This document shows, in pieces, positions 1 to 11,014 of a stretch of 64,000 nucleotides of DNA. Location of the stretch: NCBI GenBank assembly GCA_902702965.1, contig CACRXP010000014.1:2690594-2754593 (forward strand), written 5' to 3'. Made by a program: the position numbers and the translations under genes. How positions within the stretch are numbered: position 1 is the first letter of the stretch; every line of letters starts with the position of its first letter. This DNA is from Spirometra erinaceieuropaei. Its lineage: Eukaryota; Platyhelminthes; Cestoda; Diphyllobothriidea; Diphyllobothriidae. The notes beneath the pieces are model-generated. The model searched no databases and was not told the origin of the DNA. It saw only the letters and a program-made list of their open reading frames with translations.

Positions 1-1075
1 CTTTCCGTTACTGGGAGAGATGGATTGTTAATCAGTTTAAGGAATATTAGGCCTAAAACTAACGTCTATTGACCACGAACTCCAATGAATCCGGTTACAC
101 GTATGAACTTTGAGAAGACGAGCAAGTATTCTCGACCCTTTGAGGCCATTTGGGAGATCGGGCAACGATACGGTCGCTTGTAAATTAAGTCAATGGATGC
201 CTAGGGTTTTGTATGGATGTTATGCTCGCCTCAGTGGAAATTTACATTTGAGTAGTTGGCATTTTCGCATCAATTTCGGCATCGGTCCGATTAGTATTTA
301 CTAAAACCAAACTCATGCCTGCCAATTAGGTTAATTAATTCTGCGGAAACCTATGAAAGTTCCATTTTGCTATTTTAATATAAATTTGAGGCACAATATC
401 AAGAGAAAAATCAATAGATCGAAACTCCAACTCGAATGTGTTTACGGTGCTCTGTGCATTACGTAATTGCTGTTCACCATATACTGACAGACGATCTAAA
501 AATGGTCAGCGAGTCTAAAATGACTATTGCTGACTTCCTATCCGTCGTCCGACAGTCCTATTCATTTGCAAGTTTTGCCGCACTTAGTCTCAAATCTGAA
601 TACTTTTTCCATCAAACTTTACTAGGCCCAACACTGGATTGGTACATCTAATTTATCAAATTTTTGAAGAAAATATGTGCCTACAATCAAAGCCCTTGTG
701 CGGACTGGGCAGACGTGACTGAGAAAGAACAGAAAGCTCGGTTTTCGTTTTTATCTTAACTCGGACACAGATCCTAGTTCACAAAGGGCGTAAGCAAATA
801 TTTAGTCAGCCTGATAAAGCCGATTCTGGGGATTTAAGCCCCACCGGTATTATATCGAACATTCTAAACGTAAACAAGACGGCTAAAGTAGCGACCTTTA
901 ACTGACAAAAATGGAGGTCCGTATGTCCATTTAAATTGTGCTGGAGGGATTTTCCACATCTGTCAATCCAAAAGGTCTATTGGTATAGACATTTTTTTAT
1001 TTGTTTGGAATTTTGGTATTATGCAGATCCCAAGTTCGAATTGATAGGCAGATTAACGTCTCTCTATCATGTAAA
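1..1075. other. Unique-looking AT-rich sequence, no gene recognised
   Basis: I see only short open frames of about 60-70 codons here, with no recognisable domain and no splice borders that stand out. I find no similarity to the repeat families described elsewhere in the window. It ends at the TA that precedes the first TIR-A element. Confidence 0.4.
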
Positions 1076-1077
1076 TA

Positions 1078-2070
1078 CAGTTGGTAGGCTAACTCATGAA
1101 ATGTCAACCAAAACTCTGAAATGCGTTTTCGTTTCAAAAAGATCGATTTAGTAGTGTTGTAAAATTAATCATCGTGCAGCATTATTTTGTAATGACTCAG
1201 CTACCACTGGATGCCGGCTTCGAACGAACGTTTTTCTGCTGCGTGCAAAAACTAAACCCAGTAAAAAATTGTAACTTAACTAGCATGCATTTTTCTCATT
1301 GATTTTCGATGCCCTTAAAAATCGAATTATATTTCGTGGAAAACATCGATAGAAATATTTATTCTCTTGTTCGTTCGGTAGAAACTTAAGTTTTCTCCCA
1401 ATTTTATACTCAAAAGAAGTGTATAATTGGGTTTTTAAAAAAGGTCCTTATTATGAGTTGTTTGAATACTCTGAAATGGCTGATCATAAAACACCATGTC
1501 TCTTCATTTATCAATGTGGCTTGTAAAGGTGACAATATTGTTCAAATCCACAGCTTAATCTAGCAAACCCCATATAGTCTCCTCTTACTGCCGTAGAGAA
1601 ATGTGCGGTTTTCTGCGTGCGGAAAATATATGGCTTGTAGATTTGAAACCCTGCATGAAAGTGTAATTCCAGGTCGGTTTAAAAATTACTCGGTAATTGG
1701 TAAACTTTATAAAAACGGAATTTTACCCTTCATTTCAAGTATGGCATTGGAAGAAGACATCATTTGCTATTAAATGATTAAAGTATAAAATATTTTCATG
1801 CATTTTCCCATGAAATATAATTGAATTTTAAGGGCATCGAAAATCAATGAGAAAAATACATGCTACTTATGTAGCCGTTTTTTAGAGGGTAAAGTCTTTG
1901 CATGTAGACTGTAAAAAGTTCACTCGAAAACCGTCATCCAATGGTGGCTGCGTCAATATAGAATTATGCCGCACAATTATTAACTTTAAAACGCTATTTA
2001 ATCGATCTTTTCGAAATGAAAACCCATTTTAAAATTTTGGTTGACATTTCATGATTTAGCCCACCTACTA
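1078..2070. mobile_element. TIR-A transposon, near-complete copy 1 (993 bp)
   Basis: Both ends carry the family's terminal inverted repeat. The left end reads CAGTTGGTAGGCTAACTCAT and the right end is its degenerate reverse complement, closing with CCCACCTACTA. TA flanks both sides (1076-1077 and 2071-2072), as expected for a Tc1/mariner-type target duplication. The two arms match each other in reverse for about 370 bp, including the motif around a CTACTTATGTAG-like palindrome and a stretch reading TTGATTTTCGATGCCCTT. The centre (about 1450-1690) is unique to the family core. There is no transposase frame, so the copy is non-autonomous. Many point changes indicate age. Confidence 0.85.
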
Positions 2071-2072
2071 TA

Positions 2073-2960
2073 CATACATTTTGACATTTTTCACTGGGCT
2101 ACGATGTAAGATTACAAAAATGCAAGAGTCAAACTATCAATTCAAAACTGGCTTTAAGGTTTCAAGTCAAGATTTTAAATGTGTTTGAATAAGAAAGTTT
2201 ACTTTAGCAGTGGACAAATGAAGCATCGGCCAGGCTGCTTTCCTACTTTAGACGTTCAATGTGGTCATTAAAGTTTCAAATTTGATAAAAAGGAGTTTCA
2301 GAAGTGAGCTGTTTGCTATTAGTCTTGGATACCTCTTTTACAAGGAAAGGGGAAAATTTCATCTGCTTTAATTGTTTTGCTAAAACATATGCTAACTTAC
2401 GAGCTCTCATCTCATGACGTTCTAAAGAACCACCATCAGTGCTTATGTCATAATGAAGTCATTATCTTCTTTCCTAACTTCGCTATCCGAGCGTCGGAAT
2501 CATTTGCATATTTTCCTATTTGTTTGCCAGGCGCCGGTGCTTGACCACTTTAGTTTGTCTGTGTTTATGCATACACCTAAAACTCGATTACTTGTCTCTG
2601 TTCATGAGACATTTGGCCACGAAGCGCTCCGGACGACGCGTACGTGAGATATAATTTTCACTCGAGTAGCCATGTTTACTGTGTGGTCATCGAACGGACC
2701 ACGCGGATGATGCGCTGGACCAACGTGGAGGCTTAGTTGGGGTTCGGCAGACGTCAGTCGAATGAGCGCTCACAACATATGCCAACACTTCGGGTGCGGC
2801 GGCATGCTTAGGTGCAGGTCAACGTCGAGTCATTTGGGGTCCATCAACCCCCCTCCCCTACCTTTTTTTGTTTTAAAAAATCCTTGTCAGTATACGTTGT
2901 TAACTAGGGGTTTGATGGTACACGCACAGGTGCCAGTCACCTGCGGCCCCCAGCCCTGCT
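2073..2960. other. Unannotated spacer
   Basis: No recognisable gene or repeat is seen. Short open frames at 2453-2647 and 2762-2968 show no domain. The GC content rises locally around 2600-2960, just before the decayed coding-like repeat at 3015. Confidence 0.35.
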
Positions 2961-3014
2961 CTTTTTGACTCTGTTATGATATCAGACACAAATAGGGGAC
3001 TGGAGAGTGAGATA

Positions 3015-3290
3015 GATGCTGCGCAAGCCAACTTTCACTATAAAAGAAATCACGGGCAAATCACCGTCCCTGATCTCACCATGTTTTGGAGCACATGGTG
3101 GACATATTAGGCAAAGACGCTCAAACTTCCAAGTGCATCGTACAAATGCGTCCAGTAAAGGCTGATGCAACGATTTCTTAGATATGCGGCTCCAGGTAAC
3201 ACGAAAATGGACACCGAAGTTGTGAGGCGGTTTATCAGGCAGACTAAGGGTGTTTTGATTGACGGATTTCTGTAAAATCTATGGACGTAC
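3015..3290 (+). repeat. Decayed coding-like repeat (R6 plus a VLID motif)
   Basis: Two pieces of this stretch recur elsewhere. Positions 3020-3115 match 39305-39420 and 50615-50700 (family R6); the + frame reads AQANFHYK here and AQANYHYK at 39320. Positions 3205-3290 match 17550-17650; the + frame reads FIRQTKGVLIDGF here and FIKQMTRVLIDDF there. Conservation of residues rather than bases suggests a once-coding retroelement. I infer a retrotransposon, possibly the N-terminal part of a Penelope-like protein, but I cannot name the domain. In-frame stops show that it is broken. Confidence 0.4.
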
Positions 3291-4089
3291 AGGGCCAAAA
3301 TTTGGCAGAATAGAGGGCAGCGTGTCCAAATTTCTGGAGACTTCCTTGCCGAGCACCATGTGACGACAGTCTCTGCTTTGGTAAAGCTAAAATGAGAACA
3401 TCTTTGCAGCATAAACGGACTATTTGCAACTAGCGAACAGGGGAGGCTTGAACGTGGTTTACAATTACACGTATAAACGGCCAACAAGACGGTAATTACA
3501 AATCCTACGGCATGAAGTTTGTTTTAGCACTGCAGATGCCAACCCGGTTGATTTCACTGCAGCCCTGAAAGTCACGCTGATGGAGAGTTAAAGAATTGAC
3601 GACTAAAAGCATTTCGACAATGTGCGACATCCCTACTGATGGTACAATTCCGAACCAGAATGTTTCGTTCTGATAGGGGACGAACACTTGCCGTTATGAA
3701 CCCAGCCCACTAAAATGGAAAACTGAAGGCACTTCGTTATGACAGGGAATTCTACCGACCGGCACGGAGTCCACTGGCAATGAAACAAGTAACCTGCAGG
3801 CCAAACAAAGCACTTAAAGAATCCTTGTACACAACGGTAAGCATAAAGTGGGAATGACGCCAAAGTAAAGCAACTTACACTCCTCTGGTCTGTCAAAAAT
3901 CCATAAACCTGATGTCCCACTCCAGTCAACCTTGCCCTAAAAGGTAGCTTTACGTATAATCTAAGAAATTAAATGCACTCATGTCTGAAGTCCCTCCATG
4001 CAGTACGACCATCTGATTCAGATCGCTCTCTCGATTCCTCGTCTATTTCCGAGGTCAGAAGCAATAATGGTCTTGTTTGCAATGACGTT

Positions 4090-4376
4090 ATTCACATCCA
4101 TTCTATGCGTGTTTTCCATAAAATATAATTGCATTTTAGGGCAATGAAAATCAATGAGAAAACTGTATGCTACTGAAGTAGTCATTAATTGCAGAGTATC
4201 GTTTTTGCATGGGACCGGAAAGAAGTTCGCTCGAAGGCCGGCATTCCAATGTAATTGAATTTTTATAGAATTATAGTGCAAAATGAATAATTTTCAAATC
4301 CTTTTAATTGATCTTTTCAAGAAGAAAATGCATTTCGGAATTTCGAGTGACACCTCATGAGTTATCTCACCTACCT
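4090..4376. mobile_element. TIR-A transposon, terminal fragment (copy 2)
   Basis: Only one arm is present, ending at 4376 with the family's terminal sequence (GAGTTATCTCACCTACC). It includes the GGGCAATGAAAATCAATGAG stretch, the TAGTCATT motif and the GCATTTCGGAATTTC block near the tip. The core and the other arm are missing, so this is a truncated or partly deleted copy. Confidence 0.75.
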
Positions 4377-4379
4377 ATA

Positions 4380-5940
4380 TCATTAGTCTAGCGAGACTGA
4401 TCAGAGATTTTTGAAGAATCGATTTTCGTTAAATTAGGATATTCGAATATATTAATAATACAATAACGATCTGCAGGCACAATGTTTATACGACAGTAAG
4501 TGGTTTAAATACTCATAAATCAGGAAAAAAATGGTAAGCAACCTCATTTTCTATTAAAACGGGAACTCTTTTGTCTTTATCAATCCGGCTGTGCGTAATG
4601 TTGCGTCATAAAAATAAAAACAACCTCAAATGACACTTTGTTATATAAACACACTGGTACTTTTCGGGGTTATGATACCATTCCGCACGATAACAGTTTC
4701 TATGTTTGTGTGAATCTTAGGATGAAATTTTGGCATCTTAATTTTTGCCTATACATAAGTTAGCAATAACTATGTACCGCTTTAATTATCTAGTAGTATG
4801 CTTAGTTTTATATCCTCGATATGTATCGCATGTATAATCGTGAAACGGAGCCTAAAATCAGGCAAAGATAATGAAGACGCTTCTCAGATAAGTAGAAAAG
4901 AGAGTTGTCCCACTGAGGCAGATATGTTTGAATCATCAATTAAATAACTGCCTAAGTAGGCAAACGCCCATGTCTTTACCGACACCGTTGGCTTTTATCT
5001 GGAAACAAGGCTAGTAAAGCAATTTTAGGGTGACATCATATTAAAAAAGGTTTTTATTTAATCAGAATGCCTAAATCCTAGCCTTTCTTAATGTGCATTA
5101 ATTTTCAATGGTGATTAATTTCCATACTTATTTGAGATGGCAAACAAGAATCAAATGGCATTTTAAAAACTCCTGGGATTTTACTGCGAATTTAAAGTAT
5201 GCAAGGTTAGCCATAATCTGCAACCTTCGTTGACAAAAACCAGCGGAATCCATTATGTGGTAATTCAAAAAGAATATTAATAACCATAGGGTTCACGCTT
5301 ACACGTTGGGAATGCCCAGAGACTCAACAGATCATATAACTGATGGAAATCACGTTCTACGAAAAGTGCATCCGCATACATATGTGATAGGCTTATGACT
5401 GTATTTGTTAGCTACATTTCAAGAATTTTTTTACTAACTAGTATTTTGACAGGTGGCTCTTCAAATTTTTTTATTTTCGTGATAAACTTGCTCGTCGAAC
5501 TCGTCTTATCTCATTAACAATGCATTGGAGCAAATTTCACATTATGCCCCTCAGACCTTTACAAATCATAAAATAACAGACTGACTGTCATACGGCTGAT
5601 AACATATTTAAGGGCAAATTTTGCACAACAGTTCCCTAAGCGTTGTTTAAAATACTGACATAATTACTAGTTAATCCACTTGAGCATAGATTATCTGCTT
5701 GCATAAATTAGGTCGATTTTGTTGGCAAAACCTTTCACATAGCCAGAATTTTTCGGCATTGTAAAATATTGTTGTTGAACGGACTAGTATTACTTTCAAT
5801 GTATTCATGTATTCATTTGGCTAAAGTTTGTTTATATTTGTTTTGGATAACTTATGCAATGCAGTTGGGTTGCCTGTATGAGTTATAAGGAATATTTTCG
5901 AATTTACACGGTCGATATGATTTGCATTGCCTTCCGTGTC
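4380..5940. other. Unannotated AT-rich spacer
   Basis: I find no repeat family members and no open frame worth reporting. Homopolymer and AT-rich runs are ordinary for the window. Confidence 0.35.
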
Positions 5941-5943
5941 CAG

Positions 5944-5983
5944 GAGGCAATTAATCTAGCAGCCAAGAAACGTCTTCCAACAG
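5944..5983 (+). CDS. Candidate micro-exon of an unknown gene
   Basis: A 40-base segment encodes EAINLAAKKRLPT in the frame that is open across it. It is preceded by a pyrimidine-rich acceptor-like sequence (GCCTTCCGTGTCCAG) and followed by GTATTT, a plausible donor. I do not recognise the protein. The peptide looks like an amphipathic helix with a basic end, but 13 residues prove nothing. It is only a candidate; a chance match to splice consensus is quite possible, and no neighbouring exon is identified. Confidence 0.2.
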
Positions 5984-5989
5984 GTATTT

Positions 5990-8830
5990 CTGTAAGACAG
6001 TGTTTAAGGATTATTTTGATGTGCAGACTAACGTAGGGTTTGCCCAGCACTCATAGTTTCCATATGACATCACTTCTACCGCTTAAATGTAACTTCTGAT
6101 AACGTATTTAAAAACGAAATTATAAAAGAAGACACATTTTCTTGAGAAAAATCCGTCTGACAAAAATTGTCGTTAAACGTGGAAAAAATTCTCACAGGTG
6201 ATATTTTGGTAGAGAAATACCTCTGGCTTCTTATTTGTCATTCCGAATTGTTGGAGCTATTCTTGAAGTCTCTCATTTGTACCAACGTTAGAGTGCTCTT
6301 TTGCGCGCCTCCCGCTGAATATCTATGATATCCGGAGAACCATTAGTTACCTATGAATTATTTTGTGTACATAGCAATTATGTAAGGACCATTATGCCGG
6401 AGATCAATGGGTTTGCGAGCACGTTTAGGGTATTTAAGCTGCCCCAGATGCTTTTAATGTAACAGAATCAAACATGTATGATAGAGCAGCCATTCAACAT
6501 TTCTAGGTTTCATTTATAAAAACAATAACTGTTATGTTTAACTGAAGTAGAGTATTTCGTTTACAAATAAATGCAACACATAGGTTCAGACATCCTCAGA
6601 ATGTCACCCTAATTGTTTACAAAAGTACAGTCTAAAAGAAGCTCTTATTTGGTCAATACGGATTGCTGTTGAAATAGACACTGCACCTCACTTAGGCCAA
6701 AATGATTGCTTGAACGATCAGTGTTACCTGCTGTATGGTTAGTTTGGTGGCAGTTGCATGCTTCTTTTGTAGCACATGTATAAAATATGTTGTACAGCAA
6801 ATACTGCATTAACCTGACTCATACTCCATTGGCTTGTCAGCATTATGTATCGTTTTTGTTGTGAGCGCTGCAGCATTTAGAATATTCGGGATTTTGCACT
6901 TCACACGAATGGACTACGACGGACGCAAAACATAAGCCGCCCTACTATCCTGCCATACCCTACTTTGCATGCAGCGGCTTATTCTGCCTCGTGGAGAAAT
7001 GGATGTAATAGAAGAGACGGCATGCGTGCTCCTGAAATTGGAGTACTGAACGTTCTAGCACAGTCTGGCCTGTGGCGTACTAGGCATGGAGAGCGTGTGG
7101 CATTCCGGTCTTGGATTAATCGTTTCTGCTGCGAATATCCCCTCTCGTAAAACCTCGAATGTTCGACCGTCCCTTGATTGGGCCGCAAGCGTGAGCAAAG
7201 GCGCGCTCGAACCTGCACTATTTACCGACTGGTTGCCAGACTGACCTTCACAACGTTTGCGTTGGGTCGATGGCCATTTAGATGCCACGTGTTGTGTAAA
7301 TTCTTTGTTACAATTATTTGCGTAGCAAGTTTCTACAATCTGATTCCTAATAAGTGAAAAGGTTCTTGAATAAGTCATGTCGATAGTCTATGTTGAAGGA
7401 TTACCGTACCGACCCAAACACGTACCCGCTCTTCGAAGTATTAACAATGTTATGCAGTATAGTGTTTTCCGCAGATGGTTACGTATGCGATCAGTTAGCC
7501 AGATATTTGAATTTGTTATTCTTTTCAGTAAACCTTGCATTCCAGACTGCGATTGGCTCTAATAGAAGCGGCAATGGAATAGGTGAAAAAAATAAAATGT
7601 TCTCAGATTTGGATACAAAGAAATCCCGACTAAGCGAACGGTGGCAATTTATTTTCCCTACTTATTATTTCAAAACCTGGGCGGCCAACAAATCCTCTCT
7701 CGTTTGTTAGACACTTTTCCTCATTACCATTCTGTTGTCGTCTGTCTAAACTAGGCTGAATAGCCTCGAGTATCGTAAACTTTTTTCGGTCATAAGTTCT
7801 GTGTTTTCGTATAACCTCTGGGAGCCTATTTACCAAGAATCGAAATCAAGATATATGTCGAATATAAACACAAATTTGTCTGGGTACAGATTTATTTCTG
7901 CAGACCGAAGAACTATAAAAATTCCGCAGGTAGAAAAGTGCATTTTGCCCAACAACTGTTCTGAGAACTGCCAGTTGGTACATCCCTTCTACAACACAAG
8001 TGTAGGGTCTGTGCGTGTCAGAGATGAGCGTTGCACGCAGTTGGCACTGGCCTAAGACGGATATGCGCACCGAAGCGCATCCAGTGAAAGGCACGTAGTA
8101 TTTTAATGGAACCAACAAGTTTTGCCGAACGAAGGAAAAACAAAAACTGGCTAGTTTCGCCAACACAGCCATATCCTTGAAAATGGGGGAAAAGATGTTT
8201 ACTTAAGTCCCCCACCCGCTGTGTGAAGATTTTACTTATTTGATAGGAAACTTCCGGCGGCTGGCAGGTATCTACTCCACCCGTATGCGAACAAAGGACA
8301 CTGAACGAAATCTTTCACTTGGTGTAGAGCACATACATAATTAACAAGTTGTTCGTTAGGTGGCGGGAGGTTCATAGATTGACTAATAGTCGCGCCAGAT
8401 AGATAAAACTCCTGAATATAAACCCAAGGCGTATTCATCTGACCAAGGTGGCATACGAAAAGTCGGCTGATTAGGTCAGTCATATGGAATGATTGCCAAC
8501 GCTTTCCACTTCTAGGGGAAAAACCAGCAAATATGCAAATTTAGAAGACTAAATTGGTGGGCGTGTTTAAATTAACCGGTCGGTACAAGGAACGTACTCA
8601 TATACAAAATTATGTAGTTCATATTTTTAACCATTTGGGCCTTACAAGAAAAAATAAATGACAAGAGTTCCAAGAAGAAACTGATCGTACAGTCGAAAAA
8701 AACGAAGCTAGATAAAGCAGAATCTCTACACAGCATAATTTTCAACCGTGTAAAGCAAAGTGCGTTGTATTTAACGCTTAAACGCAATACGCGACAAAGG
8801 CTTCTATTACCTGGATAGTAAGGAATTGAA
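5990..8830. other. Unannotated spacer with several short open frames
   Basis: Open frames of 60-110 codons occur on both strands between 6965 and 8483, for example 7390-7710 on +. The last has a good acceptor-like tract inside it (TTATTCTTTTCAG at about 7518-7530). None shows a known domain, and frames on opposite strands overlap, so I do not call genes. No TIR-A, R2 or SINE copy is present. Confidence 0.3.
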
Positions 8831-8833
8831 GTG

Positions 8834-8992
8834 CAGTAGGTGGGCTAACGCATTAAATGTCAACCAAAATTCCGAAATGCGTTTTCGACCCGAAAAAGAT
8901 TTTACGCATATTTTCCACAAAGCATAATTGAATTTTTAAGGGCATGGGAAATCACTGGCAGAAATGCATTCTAATTAAGTAGGCATTTTTAA
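8834..8992. mobile_element. TIR-A transposon, internally deleted remnant (copy 3)
   Basis: The left tip (CAGTAGGTGGGCTAACG) and the first 70 bases of the arm are followed directly by sequence in right-arm orientation, from about 8906 (ATTTTCCACAAAGCATAATT). The core and most of the left arm are gone. The distal right tip is also missing. This is a deletion derivative. Confidence 0.75.
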
Positions 8993-9114
8993 AGAATGTG
9001 ACTTTGAGAGAGGGAGAAAGAGAGGAATTGGCTTTATTTTGAAATCATAATTTCTAAATTTTCAGCAAAACTTGGCTTCATTCATTATAGGCGGTAATTA
9101 AGTTAATAGATTAC

Positions 9115-10785
9115 TCAAGAGTTAAAAAGTTTAACACAAAAGTAACGCTTATGATGAGGACAGTCCGAGTTTTCGTTTCTGTATTTCTCTACCTTCACAC
9201 GTAAGATAGCGCGCCAGTAAAGGCAATACAGAAACTTGAAAAGCCGATGTGCGACATGACGTAAGTCGGAAGCTGCGGCGCATCGAGCGGGAAAACTTTG
9301 CAGAAATAAGATCAGAATGCACGGGATGGGTAACGTCATCTATAATCCGATCAGAAAACTGCTTGACCGAATTGAAATGTAGTTGTAGGATAATATCGAT
9401 TAAAAAGAAATAAGAAGCGCCGGCAGCAGAAGAGAGCCTTCGGAAGACTTGTTTTAAAATTACAAGATCTTTTTTGTACAAAGCAGGAAAAAGGACAGGA
9501 AAGTAGTAGAGGATAAGAGGAAGAATGCAGACATCGATGAATCGCCAGACTTAGGATTCAGGAACATGCTAGCAACGTAAAAGACGAACGTAATAAAGAG
9601 GTTTACGAATTCTAGTAAATACGCACTCATTTTGGAGGGAAAATGAAAGATTTGATGACAAAGTAATGCCAAGGTACCTGAAAGAGGATATCTCGTTAGG
9701 AAGGATGTCAGGGGATTCAGCACTAGGAGAGGGCCACGGTCGGAAAATACACTGAACTGATTTTTGATTGTTCATTCAGAGCCCATCTTCCTCCGACCAT
9801 ACTAAGACATGGTTTAGGCCAACCTTTAGAGACTGAAGGTCTGTCTGACTTTTGAGAGAGTGGCCAACAAACACATAATCATCATACTTAACCAAAAGAC
9901 AGTCGTTATGTGATCTTAGATCATCGGTTTGGAGGGAGAAAAGGTGAGGGGATAGAATGGAACTTTGAAGAACTCCTCAGTCATTGGGAAGGGTCATAGA
10001 TTTCCCTTTGCCTTATTGGACGATTTGGGGGCGTAAAGTAAAATATTCACTAAACCAAGAGACGACCCAATCTGGAGAGCCGCACGCGGATGCTTTTGGC
10101 AAGTAAAAGAGTGCGTGGGTCGGTAGTGAAGGCGGAGTATTCATGAAAAGCGCATGTGTACTGGCGACAACCCTTGTCTAATTCTTTTAGGGCAGAGTGG
10201 ACCACAAAAGCAAAAGCATCTAAAATACTGCGTTTGGCTTTATATGCAAATAGTATAGGATAGGAAAAACTGGAAGAAAAAGGCTTTACAATATCTAGGG
10301 CAACTCCTTTAGCAAACTTAATGGTGCGGAAGAGCAGGCAATTAACGAAGATTTAAGACGAAAAGTGGCCGGCTTTTTTAAGGATAAGAGTGATTTTTAC
10401 TGTACGCCAGGTGCCCTGAACCGTAGACTCCGTGAAAGGCATGTCAATAAGGTGGGTTAAAATAAGGGTTATGTGGCATCAACAAAAGTTAAGAAGAAAA
10501 TGCGACACACCATCCCGTTCGGCAGCTGTTGATCCACGGACGTTTTTAAGGTGTTTCCGTATTGTTGCCACATACACGCGTTGGAAGGCTCATGGTGGTA
10601 GGGTAATGCCATCGGAGGGAAGAAGGGAGTCCTTGTGACTACAGTTATAATTTATATTTAAGGAGTCTAAATCAGTATCAACATGTACAAGTGTGTTGCG
10701 ATGGCCACTGAGACGCTTACGATTCTCCCAAATTTCACCCTTTTCAAGGGTGTTAGCGTACTGTAGAGACGACCTCATAATCTTA
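9115..10785 (-). pseudogene. LINE (non-LTR) reverse-transcriptase remnant
   Basis: Read on the minus strand, this contains the order expected of a non-LTR retrotransposon reverse transcriptase. From high to low coordinates: an upstream segment with TLILKKAGH; a palm segment with FAYKAKRSILDAFAFVVHSA; SPDWVVSWFSEYFT; a GVPQG-type block decayed to VLQSSILSP; the catalytic box YADD decayed to Y-DDYVF near 9870; QKSVQCIFRP; and FRYLGITLSSNLSF near 9690. A C-terminal tail (RLSSAAGASYFF, VLPLLARYLTCEG) lies at 9149-9481. Frameshifts and stops are frequent and the alanine of the YADD box is lost, so it is dead. The endonuclease domain is not seen, meaning 5' truncation near 10785, close to a TIR-A fragment. 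The motif style suggests the CR1/Jockey group; the clade is inferred. Confidence 0.85.
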
Positions 10786-10834
10786 GTTCAGACAAACAGG
10801 GGATGTAAAACAGTTCAATATATCGAAGGGAAAT

Positions 10835-11011
10835 AGGCAGAGTATGCACCCGGAGAGAAGTTCTTTCGAAAGCCGGCATTCTGAGGTAACTGAATTATTA
10901 TAGAATTATGCTGCATGATGATTACCTTTGCAGCTCTATTAAAGTAATTTTTCGGAACGAAAGCGCATTTCGAAATTTCGGTTGACATTTCATAAGTTAG
11001 CTCACCTACTG
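10835..11011. mobile_element. TIR-A transposon, terminal fragment (copy 4)
   Basis: This is a single terminal arm of the TIR-A family, with the GAAAGCCGGCATTCTGAGGT block and the tip GTTAGCTCACCTACTG. It starts about 50 bp beyond the 5' truncation of the LINE, so the two may share a breakpoint. The core and the second arm are missing. Confidence 0.8.
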
Positions 11012-11014
11012 TGT

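Noticed and set aside
3107..3487. 126-codon open frame on minus
   Set aside because: It overlaps the R6/VLID repeat on the other strand, has no recognisable domain, and overlaps further open frames; it is best explained by chance.
9149..9481. Separate 110-residue gene on minus
   Set aside because: It is the C-terminal tail of the LINE reverse-transcriptase frame and not an independent gene.
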